From: Planctomycetota bacterium
GTDB lineage: Bacteria; Planctomycetota; Phycisphaerae; WQYP01; JAJZKY01
DNA length: 6,888 nt
Reading direction: 5' to 3'
NCBI GenBank assembly: GCA_021803885.1
Contig: JAJZKY010000240.1
Location: forward strand, 1-6,888
The notes under the pieces were generated by a model. That model worked only from the letters and a program-made list of their open reading frames with translations. It ran no database searches and was not told the DNA's origin. The position numbers and the translations under genes are program-made. Positions 1 through 6,828 of the stretch are shown here, piece by piece (the first letter of the stretch is position 1; every line of letters begins with the position of its first letter).

Positions 1-1
1 A

Positions 2-931
2 ATGCGTGCGGGATGGGTGCTGGCGGGCGTGCTGGGTTTGGCGGCGGTGGCGGTGCCGTGTGCGCTGGGGCAGTCGTCGTCGCGGTTTATGCCGCTGGAC
101 TCGGGATTTGGGCCGCTGAATCCGGCTCCGCCGTCGGTTCCGGTAAAGCAGCTGATCCGGGAATTTGTGGCGAAAGAGACGCAGTTCTCAGAGGCGATGA
201 CAAATTACACCTGGGTCCGGACGGCGAAGGTGGAAGCGCTGAACAGCGATGACAAGCCGAAGGGCGAGTACTACGAGGTGGATGCGGTAGGGAAGGATTC
301 GCACGGGCGGCGCGTGGAGCAGGTGTTGTTTGCTCCGCCGAGCACGCTGATGAACGCGAACGTGATGATGTCGGAGTCGGACTTTCAGGACATCGACCAC
401 CGCATGCCGTTCGTGCTGACGGCGCAGCAGATTGGCGAATACAACGTGACGTACGTAGGCCGGCAGAAGGTGGACCAGGTAGAGACGTACGTGTTTGACG
501 TGGCGCCGAAGAGGATCGTGAAGGGCTACCGGTATTTTGACGGTCGGATCTGGGTGGACCAGCGGGACCACCAGATTGTGGTGACGGATGGCAAGAGCGT
601 TCCGGATGACTTGAAGCGCGGGCAGGAGGATTTGTCGCTGCCGTTCATCACGTTTTACCAGCAGGTGGATGGGAAGTATTGGTTTCCGGCATGGACGCAC
701 GGCGCGGGGTGGCTGCATTTTGAGGGCGGGAGTGGCTACCTGAGCGAGAACGTGCACATGACGGAGACGATCACCTATACGAAATACAAGCGTTTTGGCT
801 CCCGCGTGACGTTGATTTTCGACGGGAAGAAGCTGAAGAATCCGGGGAAGGCCGGGGCGAAGAGCGGGCAGCCGGGGCAAAGTTCGGGGCAGAGTTCGGG
901 GGAGGGCCAGCCGCAGAATCCGAAACAGTAA
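2..931 (+). CDS. Exported protein of unknown function (possibly LolA-like periplasmic fold)
   Basis: A 309-residue reading frame with an N-terminal signal peptide: a short basic start, a hydrophobic core at about residues 5-20, and a plausible signal peptidase I site after A-L-G at residues 21-23. The cysteine at residue 20 does not sit in a good lipobox. The mature part, about residues 45-275, alternates charged and aromatic residues as expected of beta strands. The stretch at about residues 160-200 (YVFDVAPKR, then YFDGRIWVDQRD) resembles the 'value stored on a lipid/protein carrier' sheets of outer-membrane lipoprotein-sorting-like (LolA-like) proteins. That link is a judgement by eye and is weak. 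The last ~30 residues are low complexity (Gly, Ser, Gln, Pro), with a GQSS-GQSS repeat. Third codon positions are strongly G/C, so coding is convincing. The ATG lies at base 2, so neither an upstream start nor a ribosome site can be judged. It runs with metK but is separated from it by 335 bases. Confidence 0.75.
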   Translation: MRAGWVLAGVLGLAAVAVPCALGQSSSRFMPLDSGFGPLNPAPPSVPVKQLIREFVAKETQFSEAMTNYTWVRTAKVEALNSDDKPKGEYYEVDAVGKDSHGRRVEQVLFAPPSTLMNANVMMSESDFQDIDHRMPFVLTAQQIGEYNVTYVGRQKVDQVETYVFDVAPKRIVKGYRYFDGRIWVDQRDHQIVVTDGKSVPDDLKRGQEDLSLPFITFYQQVDGKYWFPAWTHGAGWLHFEGGSGYLSENVHMTETITYTKYKRFGSRVTLIFDGKKLKNPGKAGAKSGQPGQSSGQSSGEGQPQNPKQ

Positions 932-948
932 CAGTGAAAGAGCGCGGA

Positions 949-1021
949 ATCCGGGGGATGGATCCGGGGCTGAGATCCGGACTTGAAAATCCGGGCTTGA
1001 AAATCCGGGCTTGAAAATCCG
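949..1021. repeat. Degenerate 13-14 bp minisatellite with ATCCG core
   Basis: ATCCG recurs six times, starting at 949, 962, 975, 989, 1003 and 1017, which gives steps of 13, 13, 14, 14 and 14 bases. Two units (989-1002 and 1003-1016) are identical, ATCCGGGCTTGAAA. The unit at 975 differs at one position, and the outer units have decayed, which suggests growth by slippage from the right-hand part. It lies just after the stop of the first gene and does not form an obvious terminator. There are no spacers, so it is not a CRISPR array. Confidence 0.8.
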
Positions 1022-1078
1022 TTCAGGGGCCGGGATTGGCCGGTGGAGGGCCGGAGGAAGCCATTGAGCGCGGGCCGA

Positions 1079-1107
1079 TTGCGGGGGCGGAAGCGGTCAG
1101 GTAGCAT
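1079..1107 (+). promoter_or_regulatory. Candidate sigma-70 promoter for metK
   Basis: TTGCGG at 1079-1084 and TAGCAT at 1102-1107 are spaced by exactly 17 bases. The -35 matches the consensus at three of six bases and the -10 at four of six, so the boxes alone are weak. Supporting this choice, the predicted transcription start at about 1113-1115 falls at the first base of the leader's outer stem (1113-1119 paired with 1148-1154). This is inference. Confidence 0.3.
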
Positions 1108-1112
1108 CAGAG

Positions 1113-1266
1113 ATGGCCCATTTGGGGGCAGAAATGCCCTGAGCCGCGGGCCATGTGGTTATCCGCCTGCACCGGTAGAGTTTGCTGGGACGATCTGCTG
1201 ACCGAAATGGAGTTCGGCGGGGATGCCGCCGATGCGGCAGGCGAGTTGAAGACGGAGGATGTTGTT
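1113..1266 (+). ncRNA. Candidate structured leader RNA upstream of metK
   Basis: This ~154-base 5' leader holds many exact complementary segments. ATGGCCC (1113-1119) pairs with GGGCCAT (1148-1154). Nested inside, GGGCA (1126-1130) pairs with TGCCC (1135-1139) around a GAAA tetraloop of the GNRA type. CGCCTGC (1164-1170) can pair with GCAGGCG (1237-1243), enclosing CCGAA/TTCGG (1202-1206 with 1213-1217) or the competing TCGGCGG/CCGCCGA hairpin (1214-1220 with 1226-1232) and GCCGC/GCGGC (1225-1229 with 1234-1238). Several of these are mutually exclusive, as in a switch. SAM synthetase genes are often feedback-controlled by SAM-binding leaders, but none of the known SAM classes could be recognised here. 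High GC makes chance stems likely, so confidence is modest. No anti-Shine-Dalgarno segment or leader terminator was found. Confidence 0.35.
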
Positions 1267-2435
1267 TTGCCACAGGAGAGATTTCTTTTTACCTCGGAGT
1301 CGGTCACAGAAGGCCATCCGGACAAGATTGCCGATCAGATTTCGGATGCGATTCTGGACGCCTGCCTGGAGCAGGATCCTTACAGCCGGGTGGCGTGCGA
1401 GACGCTGACAGCCACCGGACTGGTGGTGATCGCGGCGAGATCACGACGAAGGCGTATGTGGACTTCCAGGCACTGGTGCGCGGCGTGGTGGCGTCGATTG
1501 GCTATGACAACGCGCTGTACGGTTTTGACTCGAATACGTGCGCGGTGATTTCGACGATCAACAAGCAGTCCGGCGATATCGCGATGGGCGTGGACACGGG
1601 CGGCGCGGGCGACCAGGGCATGATGTTCGGCTACGCGACGAACGAGACGCCGGAGCTGATGCCGACGGCGATTTCGCTGGCGCACAAGCTGACGCGGCGG
1701 CTGACCGAAGTTCGCAAGAACGGGCGGATGGCGTATCTGCGGCCGGACGGCAAGAGCCAGGTGACGGTGGAGTACGACGAAAACTTCAAGCCGAAGCGCA
1801 TTGACGCAGTGGTGATTTCGACGCAGCATGCGGATTCGGTGACAACCGAAGAGCTGCGCGCGGACATTCTGAAGAATGTGATTCAGGCAGTTCTGCCGCC
1901 CGAGCTGCTGGACGAGAACACGAAGTACCACATCAATCCGACGGGCCGGTTTGTGATCGGCGGGCCGATGGGCGACACGGGCCTGACGGGCCGCAAGATC
2001 ATCGTGGATACCTACGGGGGCATGGGCCGGCATGGCGGTGGGGCGTTCTCGGGCAAGGATCCGACGAAGGTGGACCGCTCGGCGGCGTACCTGGCGCGGT
2101 ACATTGCCAAGAACATTGTGGCGGCCGGACTGGCGGAGCGCTGCGAAGTGCAGCTGGCTTACGCGATTGGCGTGGCGGAGCCGGTGAGCGTGCTGGTGGA
2201 TACTTTCGGGACGGGCAAGGCGAGTTCGACGGAGCTGGAGAAGCTGGTGCGCGCCAACTTCGAGCTGACGCCGAAGGGCATTATCGAAAGCCTGAACCTG
2301 CGCCGGCCGATCTACCAGAAGACGGCTGCGTATGGGCACTTTGGTCGTACGGAGAGCGAGTTTTCCTGGGAGCAGACCGACAAGGCCGCGGCGCTGCGCG
2401 AGCAGGCGGGCGTGAAGGCGGCGGTCGCGAAGTAA
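1267..2435 (+). CDS. metK: S-adenosylmethionine synthetase (methionine adenosyltransferase), frameshifted as read
   Basis: Cytoplasmic enzyme that makes S-adenosylmethionine from methionine and ATP with release of phosphate and diphosphate. The first 56 codons carry [19 protein letters not shown], with the ATP/methionine-binding GHPDK. The frame is then lost at 1434-1436, where GCGGC stands for the expected GCG-GGC, and resumes at 1437 with [12 protein letters not shown]. Allowing one missing G gives 389 residues, normal for the family. Both signatures are intact: [11 protein letters not shown] (restored residues 113-123) and [19 protein letters not shown] (257-275). The start is taken as TTG at 1267, because GGAGG at 1254-1258 lies eight bases before it and the family begins just before RFLFTSES. 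In-frame ATGs at 1153 and 1207 would add an unlikely N-terminal tail inside the leader. As written, translation would end at 1548. Loss of this normally essential enzyme is improbable, so a sequencing error is the likelier reading. Confidence 0.93.
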
Positions 2436-2454
2436 ATCCTGAAGAGAAGCAGAA

Positions 2455-2489
2455 GAAACGGCAGGCCGTGAGCCTGCCGTTTTTCTTTT
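2455..2489 (+). terminator. Intrinsic terminator after metK
   Basis: CGGCAGGC (2459-2466) and GCCTGCCG (2472-2479) form a perfect eight-pair GC-rich stem with a five-base loop (CGTGA). Three flanking A-T pairs extend the stem to eleven. It is followed by TTTTTCTTTT (2480-2489). It begins about 20 bases after the metK stop and separates metK from the padR unit. Confidence 0.93.
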
Positions 2490-2567
2490 GGGGTGCCTTC
2501 GGGGCCGGGCCGTCCGCATGCCGGCTGTGAGGGTGGAAGCGGCTTTGATGGGAAGGCAGGTCGGTGT

Positions 2568-2623
2568 TTCCTATTGACAATCGATAGGAAGCGAGAGCAG
2601 AGTCATATCGTTATTCGATAGGA
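2568..2623 (+). promoter_or_regulatory. padR promoter with two tandem dyad operators
   Basis: A perfect -35 box TTGACA lies at 2574-2579. The -10 is less clear: CAGAGT at 2598-2603 with an 18-base spacer is the best-placed candidate. Two dyads of the same form flank it: TATTG-N5-CGATA at 2572-2586, over the -35, and TATCG-N5-CGATA at 2606-2620, just before the ribosome site. Their centres are 34 bases apart. The first dyad extends to TTCCTAT-N9-ATAGGAA (2568-2590), and TCGATAGGA recurs exactly at 2581-2589 and 2615-2623. PadR proteins bind such dyads as dimers and commonly repress their own promoter, so binding here would block the RNA polymerase of the padR-permease unit. Binding by this PadR is inferred. 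Confidence 0.65.
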
Positions 2624-2630
2624 GTGCCAC

Positions 2631-2963
2631 GTGGAAGGAAATCGGACTACGCTGCTTCAGGGGACGCTGGATTTGCTGATCCTGAAGGCGATTGGAGATG
2701 GGGAGCTGCATGGGCTGGGGATATCGCGGCGGATAGAGCAGATTACGCGGGGGACGTTCCAGGTAAAGCCGGGATCGCTTTTCCCGGCGCTGCACAGGAT
2801 GGAGGAGGCGGGATGGCTGAGTTCGTTCTGGGGCGAATCGGAGAACAACCGGCGGGCGCGGTTCTACCGGCTGACGAAGGCCGGGCAGAGCCAACTGGGC
2901 GTGGAAGCCGAGCAGTGGACGACGATTGCCCGCGCGATGGCGCATGCGCTGAAGGCGACATAA
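2631..2963 (+). CDS. PadR-family winged-helix transcriptional repressor
   Basis: A 110-residue protein of the short PadR type that typically precedes ADOP permeases. It begins with LLQGTLDLLILKAI (residues 8-21), the first helix of the PadR winged helix. HG-L-G-I-S-RRIEQ (27-36) and PGSLFPALHRMEEAGWL (47-63, recognition helix) follow, then the wing with WGESENNRRARFYRLT (67-82). A C-terminal helix at about 85-108 would form the dimer interface. The start is GTG at 2631, with AGGAG at 2620-2624 six bases upstream. The stop is embedded in the ribosome site of the permease (TAAGGAGG), leaving ten bases between the genes, so the two are co-transcribed. The likely role is repression of its own operon through the dyads at 2572-2620. 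The inducer is unknown. The family is clear from the sequence; targets are inference. Confidence 0.93.
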   Translation: MEGNRTTLLQGTLDLLILKAIGDGELHGLGISRRIEQITRGTFQVKPGSLFPALHRMEEAGWLSSFWGESENNRRARFYRLTKAGQSQLGVEAEQWTTIARAMAHALKAT

Positions 2964-2973
2964 GGAGGGTGAC

Positions 2974-5700
2974 ATGGGGCTGTTGTCGCGTGCCAAGTCG
3001 CTGTGCAGGAATCTGCTGCATCGCCCGAGGGTGGAAGCCGAGCTCGACGAAGAGATTCGCGGTTTTGTGGAGGCGCTGACCGAGGAGAAGATGGCGCGCG
3101 GAGTTGCGGCGGCGGAGGCGCGGCGGCAGGCGCTGGTGGAGTGCGGCGGCGTGGAGCAGGTGAAGCAGGCGGTGCGGGAGCGGCGCACGGGGGTTCAACT
3201 GGAGCTGTGGTGGCAGGATGTGCGGTATGCGCTGCGTCAGCTGAAGCGGAATCGGGCGTTTGCATGGACGGCTGTGATTACGCTGGGGCTGGGGATTGGG
3301 GCGACGGCTTCGATATTTTCGGCTGTGTATGCGTTATTGCTGCGGCCGCTGCCGTATGCGAAGGCGGGCCAGCTTGTTTATATCTCGCATCGGACAGGCG
3401 GGCAGTACAGCGACGTTACGTTGTCTCCGGATTTTGTGGCGGCCCGAACGAGAACGAAATCGTTCGAGCAGCTTGCGGGTTGGGTAAACAACGGCGATGC
3501 CAACCTGGTGGGAAATGCTACTCCGGTACGGGTTCACTGGGTTGGGATCACGTCGAACTTTCTGCAGGTGTTAGGAGTGACGCCACAGGTGGGGCGCAAT
3601 TTCTTGGCCCCTGAGGACCGGTACGATGGTCCACCGGTGATCTTGCTGAGCAACCACATCTGGCATACATACTTTGATGCGAATCGCGGGATTGTTGGGG
3701 AGACTGTCCGGCTGAGCGGAAGAGTCGAGACTGTAATTGGAGTTTTGCCGCCCCATTTCAGTTTTCCCAGTTTTGCTCTTGAACCGGATGTCTATGTTGC
3801 GGCTGATTTGAGTCCCGACACAAGCTTCGCCGCGAACGGAATGGTGCGCCCAGTGCATGCGATTGCGCGGCTTCGCCCGGGAGTGAGCGAAGCGCTAGCG
3901 CAGAAAGAGCTGCAGGCGTTATTTGATGTCCGGGCGCTGCATGATCCGGCCCCATATTCCAGCATCGAGGGCAACCGCAGAATCGTTGTGGAGTCGTTGC
4001 ACCGGCATCTGACGGGGAGCGACCGCAGGCCGCTATTGCTGCTGCTGGCCTGCGTTGCCACAGTGCTGCTGATTGCGTGTGCGAATGTGGCGAATCTACA
4101 GATGGCGCGAGCGACATCGCGGCGGCACGAGACGACGTTGCGCGGAGCGTTGGGAGCTTCCCGCTTTCGAATCATGCGCCAATTTCTGATAGAGAGCCTG
4201 ATGCTCTCCGCATTTGCGGCGGGCCTTGGTCTGGCGATCGCGTATGTGGTTGCGGCAGTTGTGCGGCATGTGGGGCTTCCGGGAGGTGTTGCAATCACCG
4301 TGCATGGCCTGCGGCCGTTCGGGCATTCCATGCATGAGTCACTCAGCAAGATTGCCTCTGTGATGCAAGTGAATGGCTGGGTGATTGGGTTCACCGTGGG
4401 ACTGGCGCTGGTGACCACTGTGCTATTTGGGCTTGTGCCGGCGGTCAGCAGTGCACGAACAGACTTGCGGAATGCTCTGCAGACGGCGGGGCTCAAGATT
4501 ACGCCTGGACGTGGGCAGCGTTTCCTGCGACACGTCCTGCTGATTGCGGAGGCGGCGATTGCTGTCGCGCTGCTTTCTTCGGCGGGTTTGCTGGTGCGGA
4601 GCTTTGTCAACGTGATGCAGTTCGATTCCGGATTTCATCCTGCACATACCCTGACGGCGACGACGCTTCTGTATGGCAATGGGTATGAATCGGCCGGCAA
4701 GCGCAGTCAATTCGTAGAGCGACTTCAAAGACGCCTGGAGGCGCTTCCCGGTGTTGAAGTTGCGGCGATTGCGAACGCGTTTCCACTCGAAGGGGTGGCG
4801 CTGATGCGGTTTTCAGCCGATAACAATCCTGATCCGCCGTTCGATCAGGGCCATGTGGTGATCCAGGTGAGCGCTACGCCGGGATATTTCAGGGCGACCG
4901 GGATGCAAATGATCCAGGGCCGAACTTTTACAAAGGACGATAGTGCGTCTTCGCAGCGGGTGGTGATCGTGAACCGCGCCTTTGCGCGGGAGACGTTTGG
5001 CAGGAATGCGATTGGGCACGACCTGTATCTGCGCGCGAGGGGCGAAAAGCCGCGTTTTGAGCCTGCCACGATTGTGGGGGTGGTGAACGATGTGAGGTAC
5101 AACGGCCTGCATGCAACGGTTGCACCGGCGATTTATGTGCCGTTTGCGCAATTCCCGACATACAGCGTTGATATCGTGCTTCGGACTGCGATGAGACCGG
5201 CGTCATTGACAAAAGCGATGCGGGAGGCCGTTCGCAAGGTAGACAGGAACCAGCCGATTTTTGACATACAGACGATGCGCCAGCGGATTTCAGAAATGGT
5301 TGGGCCTCGGCGGTTGATCATGCTGTTGATTGGTGGCTTTGCGGCGCTTGCAGTCATTCTGTGTGCGATTGGCGTGTATGGGGTTTTTCTGTATTCAGTG
5401 AGTTTGCGAACGCAGGAGATGGGAGTTCGACTGGCGCTGGGATCTTCACGGGGCGGACTGGTGGGTTTGATATTGCGCGAGGCAATCACGTTGATTTTTG
5501 TGGGGGATCTTGCGGGGCTGGGCGCGGCGCTGGTGCTGAACCGATTCATTACGGCTGAATTGGTTGGTGTGACGACTGCCAATGTTCCGGTGCTTGCCCT
5601 GGCATTGGCGATGATGACGCTGATTGCGCTGCTGGCGAGCGTTTTTCCGGCGGTGAATGCGGCGCGGACCGATCTGCTTTCTGTGCTGCGGGCGGAGTAA
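2974..5700 (+). CDS. ADOP-type ABC permease with duplicated MacB/FtsX modules
   Basis: A 908-residue inner-membrane protein. Residues 1-75 are a soluble helical prefix (EAELDEEIRGFVEALTEEK) like the permease prefix domain seen before this family. The first transmembrane helix is at about 97-119, followed by a MacB-like periplasmic domain (about 125-345). Helices lie at about 353-374, 407-430 and 467-490, with the FtsX-type loop at RRHETTLRGALGASR (383-397). A second copy follows: helix at 518-541, periplasmic domain (about 550-775), and helices at about 781-804, 832-857 and 871-894 with RTQEMGVRLALGSSR (812-826). The eight helices and repeated order fit the acidobacterial duplicated orphan permease family (TIGR03434). 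No ATPase gene is adjacent, as is usual for the group, so the energy source and substrate are unknown. The start is ATG, five bases after a strong GGAGG. Much of the gene has looser codon use than metK. It is intact. Confidence 0.95.
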   Translation: MGLLSRAKSLCRNLLHRPRVEAELDEEIRGFVEALTEEKMARGVAAAEARRQALVECGGVEQVKQAVRERRTGVQLELWWQDVRYALRQLKRNRAFAWTAVITLGLGIGATASIFSAVYALLLRPLPYAKAGQLVYISHRTGGQYSDVTLSPDFVAARTRTKSFEQLAGWVNNGDANLVGNATPVRVHWVGITSNFLQVLGVTPQVGRNFLAPEDRYDGPPVILLSNHIWHTYFDANRGIVGETVRLSGRVETVIGVLPPHFSFPSFALEPDVYVAADLSPDTSFAANGMVRPVHAIARLRPGVSEALAQKELQALFDVRALHDPAPYSSIEGNRRIVVESLHRHLTGSDRRPLLLLLACVATVLLIACANVANLQMARATSRRHETTLRGALGASRFRIMRQFLIESLMLSAFAAGLGLAIAYVVAAVVRHVGLPGGVAITVHGLRPFGHSMHESLSKIASVMQVNGWVIGFTVGLALVTTVLFGLVPAVSSARTDLRNALQTAGLKITPGRGQRFLRHVLLIAEAAIAVALLSSAGLLVRSFVNVMQFDSGFHPAHTLTATTLLYGNGYESAGKRSQFVERLQRRLEALPGVEVAAIANAFPLEGVALMRFSADNNPDPPFDQGHVVIQVSATPGYFRATGMQMIQGRTFTKDDSASSQRVVIVNRAFARETFGRNAIGHDLYLRARGEKPRFEPATIVGVVNDVRYNGLHATVAPAIYVPFAQFPTYSVDIVLRTAMRPASLTKAMREAVRKVDRNQPIFDIQTMRQRISEMVGPRRLIMLLIGGFAALAVILCAIGVYGVFLYSVSLRTQEMGVRLALGSSRGGLVGLILREAITLIFVGDLAGLGAALVLNRFITAELVGVTTANVPVLALALAMMTLIALLASVFPAVNAARTDLLSVLRAE

Positions 5701-5736
5701 GGTGCTCGGGTTCGTTTGTTGGAGTGTGGACTTGCG

Positions 5737-6231
5737 TTAGTCAGGGATGGGGCTGTGGTGGCCGGGAGCGCGGGTGGGATTCTCGACGAAGTGGGCGAGG
5801 CGTTGGCCGTTGAGGTCCATGCGGACGATGTCGAGCTCGCCATGGTCGTAGCTGGCGATAAGCATGCGCATGGAGCGGCCTTCGGGGCGGACATAGATAA
5901 GGCTGAAGTCGTGTGCGCCGTCGCGGCTGAGGACCATGCGATGCCAGGGCCCGGTGAGGCGAGTGGAAAGCAGGGCCGCGAGATCGTCGGGGCTGGTAAG
6001 GCCGGAGACGTTGGGGAAGTCGGCGATGCGCATGTTGCGGACACCGCCGCCGGTGCTGATGGTGGCGCAGAGGCTGGCGAACCATTGGAGCGGGATGCTC
6101 TGGGGCTGCGCGTGGTACTGCAGCTCGACGGCGGAGACGGCTGCGTTGAAACCGTCAGTCGAGGAGAACCAGAAATGCAGCGGCAACACGGCCGCGAGCG
6201 CGAGGATAAGTGCACCGGCGGCGTATTTCAT
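5737..6231 (-). CDS. Exported or membrane-anchored protein, possible diverged DUF4252 relative
   Basis: A 164-residue protein starting at the ATG at 6231-6229, which overlaps the stop of the preceding gene as ATGA. The frame stays open further upstream, but that part has an Arg/His/Pro-rich, non-protein-like composition and runs inside the DUF4252 gene. Residues 3-21 are hydrophobic (AAGALILALAAVLPLHFWF), either a signal anchor or a signal peptide without an obvious cleavage site. The rest is soluble and would face the periplasm. By eye, residues 77-150 (GLTSPDDL, W96-x2-MV-x-SR, MRMLIA, then GELDIVRMDL) follow the same order as the neighbouring protein (GEYSTADL, W-x2-MV-x-SR, GMLILNA, then KELDFVYISG), so it may be a diverged paralogue. 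This has not been tested by profile search. It ends 36 bases from the convergent permease gene, with no clear hairpin between. Function is unknown. Confidence 0.78.
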   Translation of the reverse strand: MKYAAGALILALAAVLPLHFWFSSTDGFNAAVSAVELQYHAQPQSIPLQWFASLCATISTGGGVRNMRIADFPNVSGLTSPDDLAALLSTRLTGPWHRMVLSRDGAHDFSLIYVRPEGRSMRMLIASYDHGELDIVRMDLNGQRLAHFVENPTRAPGHHSPIPD

Positions 6232-6828
6232 TGGTTGCCGCCGGAATTGTGGGTGCTGTTGTGGTTCTGGCCGGAGCCGGCGCGAGTGTGGAGCTGAGGG
6301 ACGCCGAAGTTGCCGCCGAGGGCGCCGAGCTCCGATGGGTTGATGTGGCCGGAGATGTAGACGAAGTCGAGCTCTTTGGGTTCTGCATTGAGGATGAGCA
6401 TGCCCTGGGTTTCGCCGTGGACAATTTTTTCGTAAATGTCGCTGATTTCGATGCCGTCCTTGGAGTGCGAGCGGGACTGGACCATGGGGACCCAATCGGA
6501 GCCGCGGAACTGGTCGCGGATGCGGTCGAGATCGGCGGTGGAGTACTCGCCGGTGTCCTTGAATTCGTAGGTGCGGACGTAGATGGCTTTGAGGCCGTTG
6601 ATGATGTTGCGGGCCTGCTGGTCGTTCTGGTCGTTCTTATTCATGAACTGGGAGGCGAAGTTGAGGGTGCTTTTGTCGAGGGTGACCTCGGTGTAGTTGC
6701 TGGCGCGGGCGGCGAGTTTTTTTGGCGAGTCCGGGGGGGAATGGGACAGGGCCCTGCGCGAGAGCGGGCAAGGCGGTGAGCAGGGCAAGAGCGAGCGTGG
6801 GAAGGGTGAGTGTGGTGAGGGCTTTCAT
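6228..6828 (-). CDS. DUF4252 family exported protein, frameshifted as read
   Basis: The N-terminus and body lie in different frames. From ATG 6828-6826, MKALTTLTLPTLALALL and PALAQG form a clear signal peptide cleaved after A-L-A at residue 24, running on to FPPGLAKK. The body starts LAARASNYTEVTLDKS in the other frame. The frames join if the A7 run (T7 on the plus strand, 6717-6723) is read as A6, giving 199 residues and a GL-x-KLA start to the mature domain. The body has the DUF4252 pattern: an acidic Asn/Asp/Gln-rich helix (61-80), IYVRTYEFKDTGEYS (82-96), W112 with VQSRS, and MLILNAEPKELDFVYISG (143-160). DUF4252 proteins are small envelope proteins of unknown function, often found with ECF sigma/anti-sigma genes. 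An AGGA ribosome site lies nine bases before the ATG. It overlaps the next gene by ATGA, so the two are translationally coupled. Transcriptional slippage at A7 is possible; sequencing error is likelier. Confidence 0.8.

Noticed and set aside
949..1021. CRISPR array
   Set aside because: The units are 13-14 bases, abut directly and have no unique spacers. No cas gene is present.
1113..1266. SAM-I, SAM-II, SAM-IV or SAH riboswitch upstream of metK
   Set aside because: The characteristic conserved cores of these classes could not be found. Only a generic structured leader is supported.
1380..2519. A 379-codon open frame on the minus strand opposite metK
   Set aside because: It is a shadow of metK's strong third-position G/C bias. 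Its composition is rich in Arg, His and Leu, with no domain, and metK is unmistakable on the other strand.
5701..5736. Bidirectional terminator between the convergent genes
   Set aside because: No inverted repeat or T-tract could be found in these 36 bases.
5716..6297. Long plus-strand frame rich in Val, Ala, Asp and Glu
   Set aside because: It is antisense to the 164-residue protein, with the monotonous composition typical of a shadow frame and no motif. It would be read within the minus-strand operon.
6232..6495. N-terminal extension of the 164-residue protein to an upstream ATG
   Set aside because: The extension is Arg/His/Pro-rich and lies inside the DUF4252 coding frame. The ATGA junction with a following hydrophobic signal segment gives a far better start.
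6733..6739. The C7/G7 run as the frameshift site in the DUF4252 gene
   Set aside because: It is possible, but it yields FPPDSPKKLAARAS, which fits the family's GL-x-KLA start less well than the A7 run does. It is kept only as an alternative.
6210..6779. Plus-strand 189-codon frame opposite the DUF4252 gene
   Set aside because: It has the same antisense shadow character (repetitive Val, Gly, Asp, Glu), while the minus strand carries a recognisable family.
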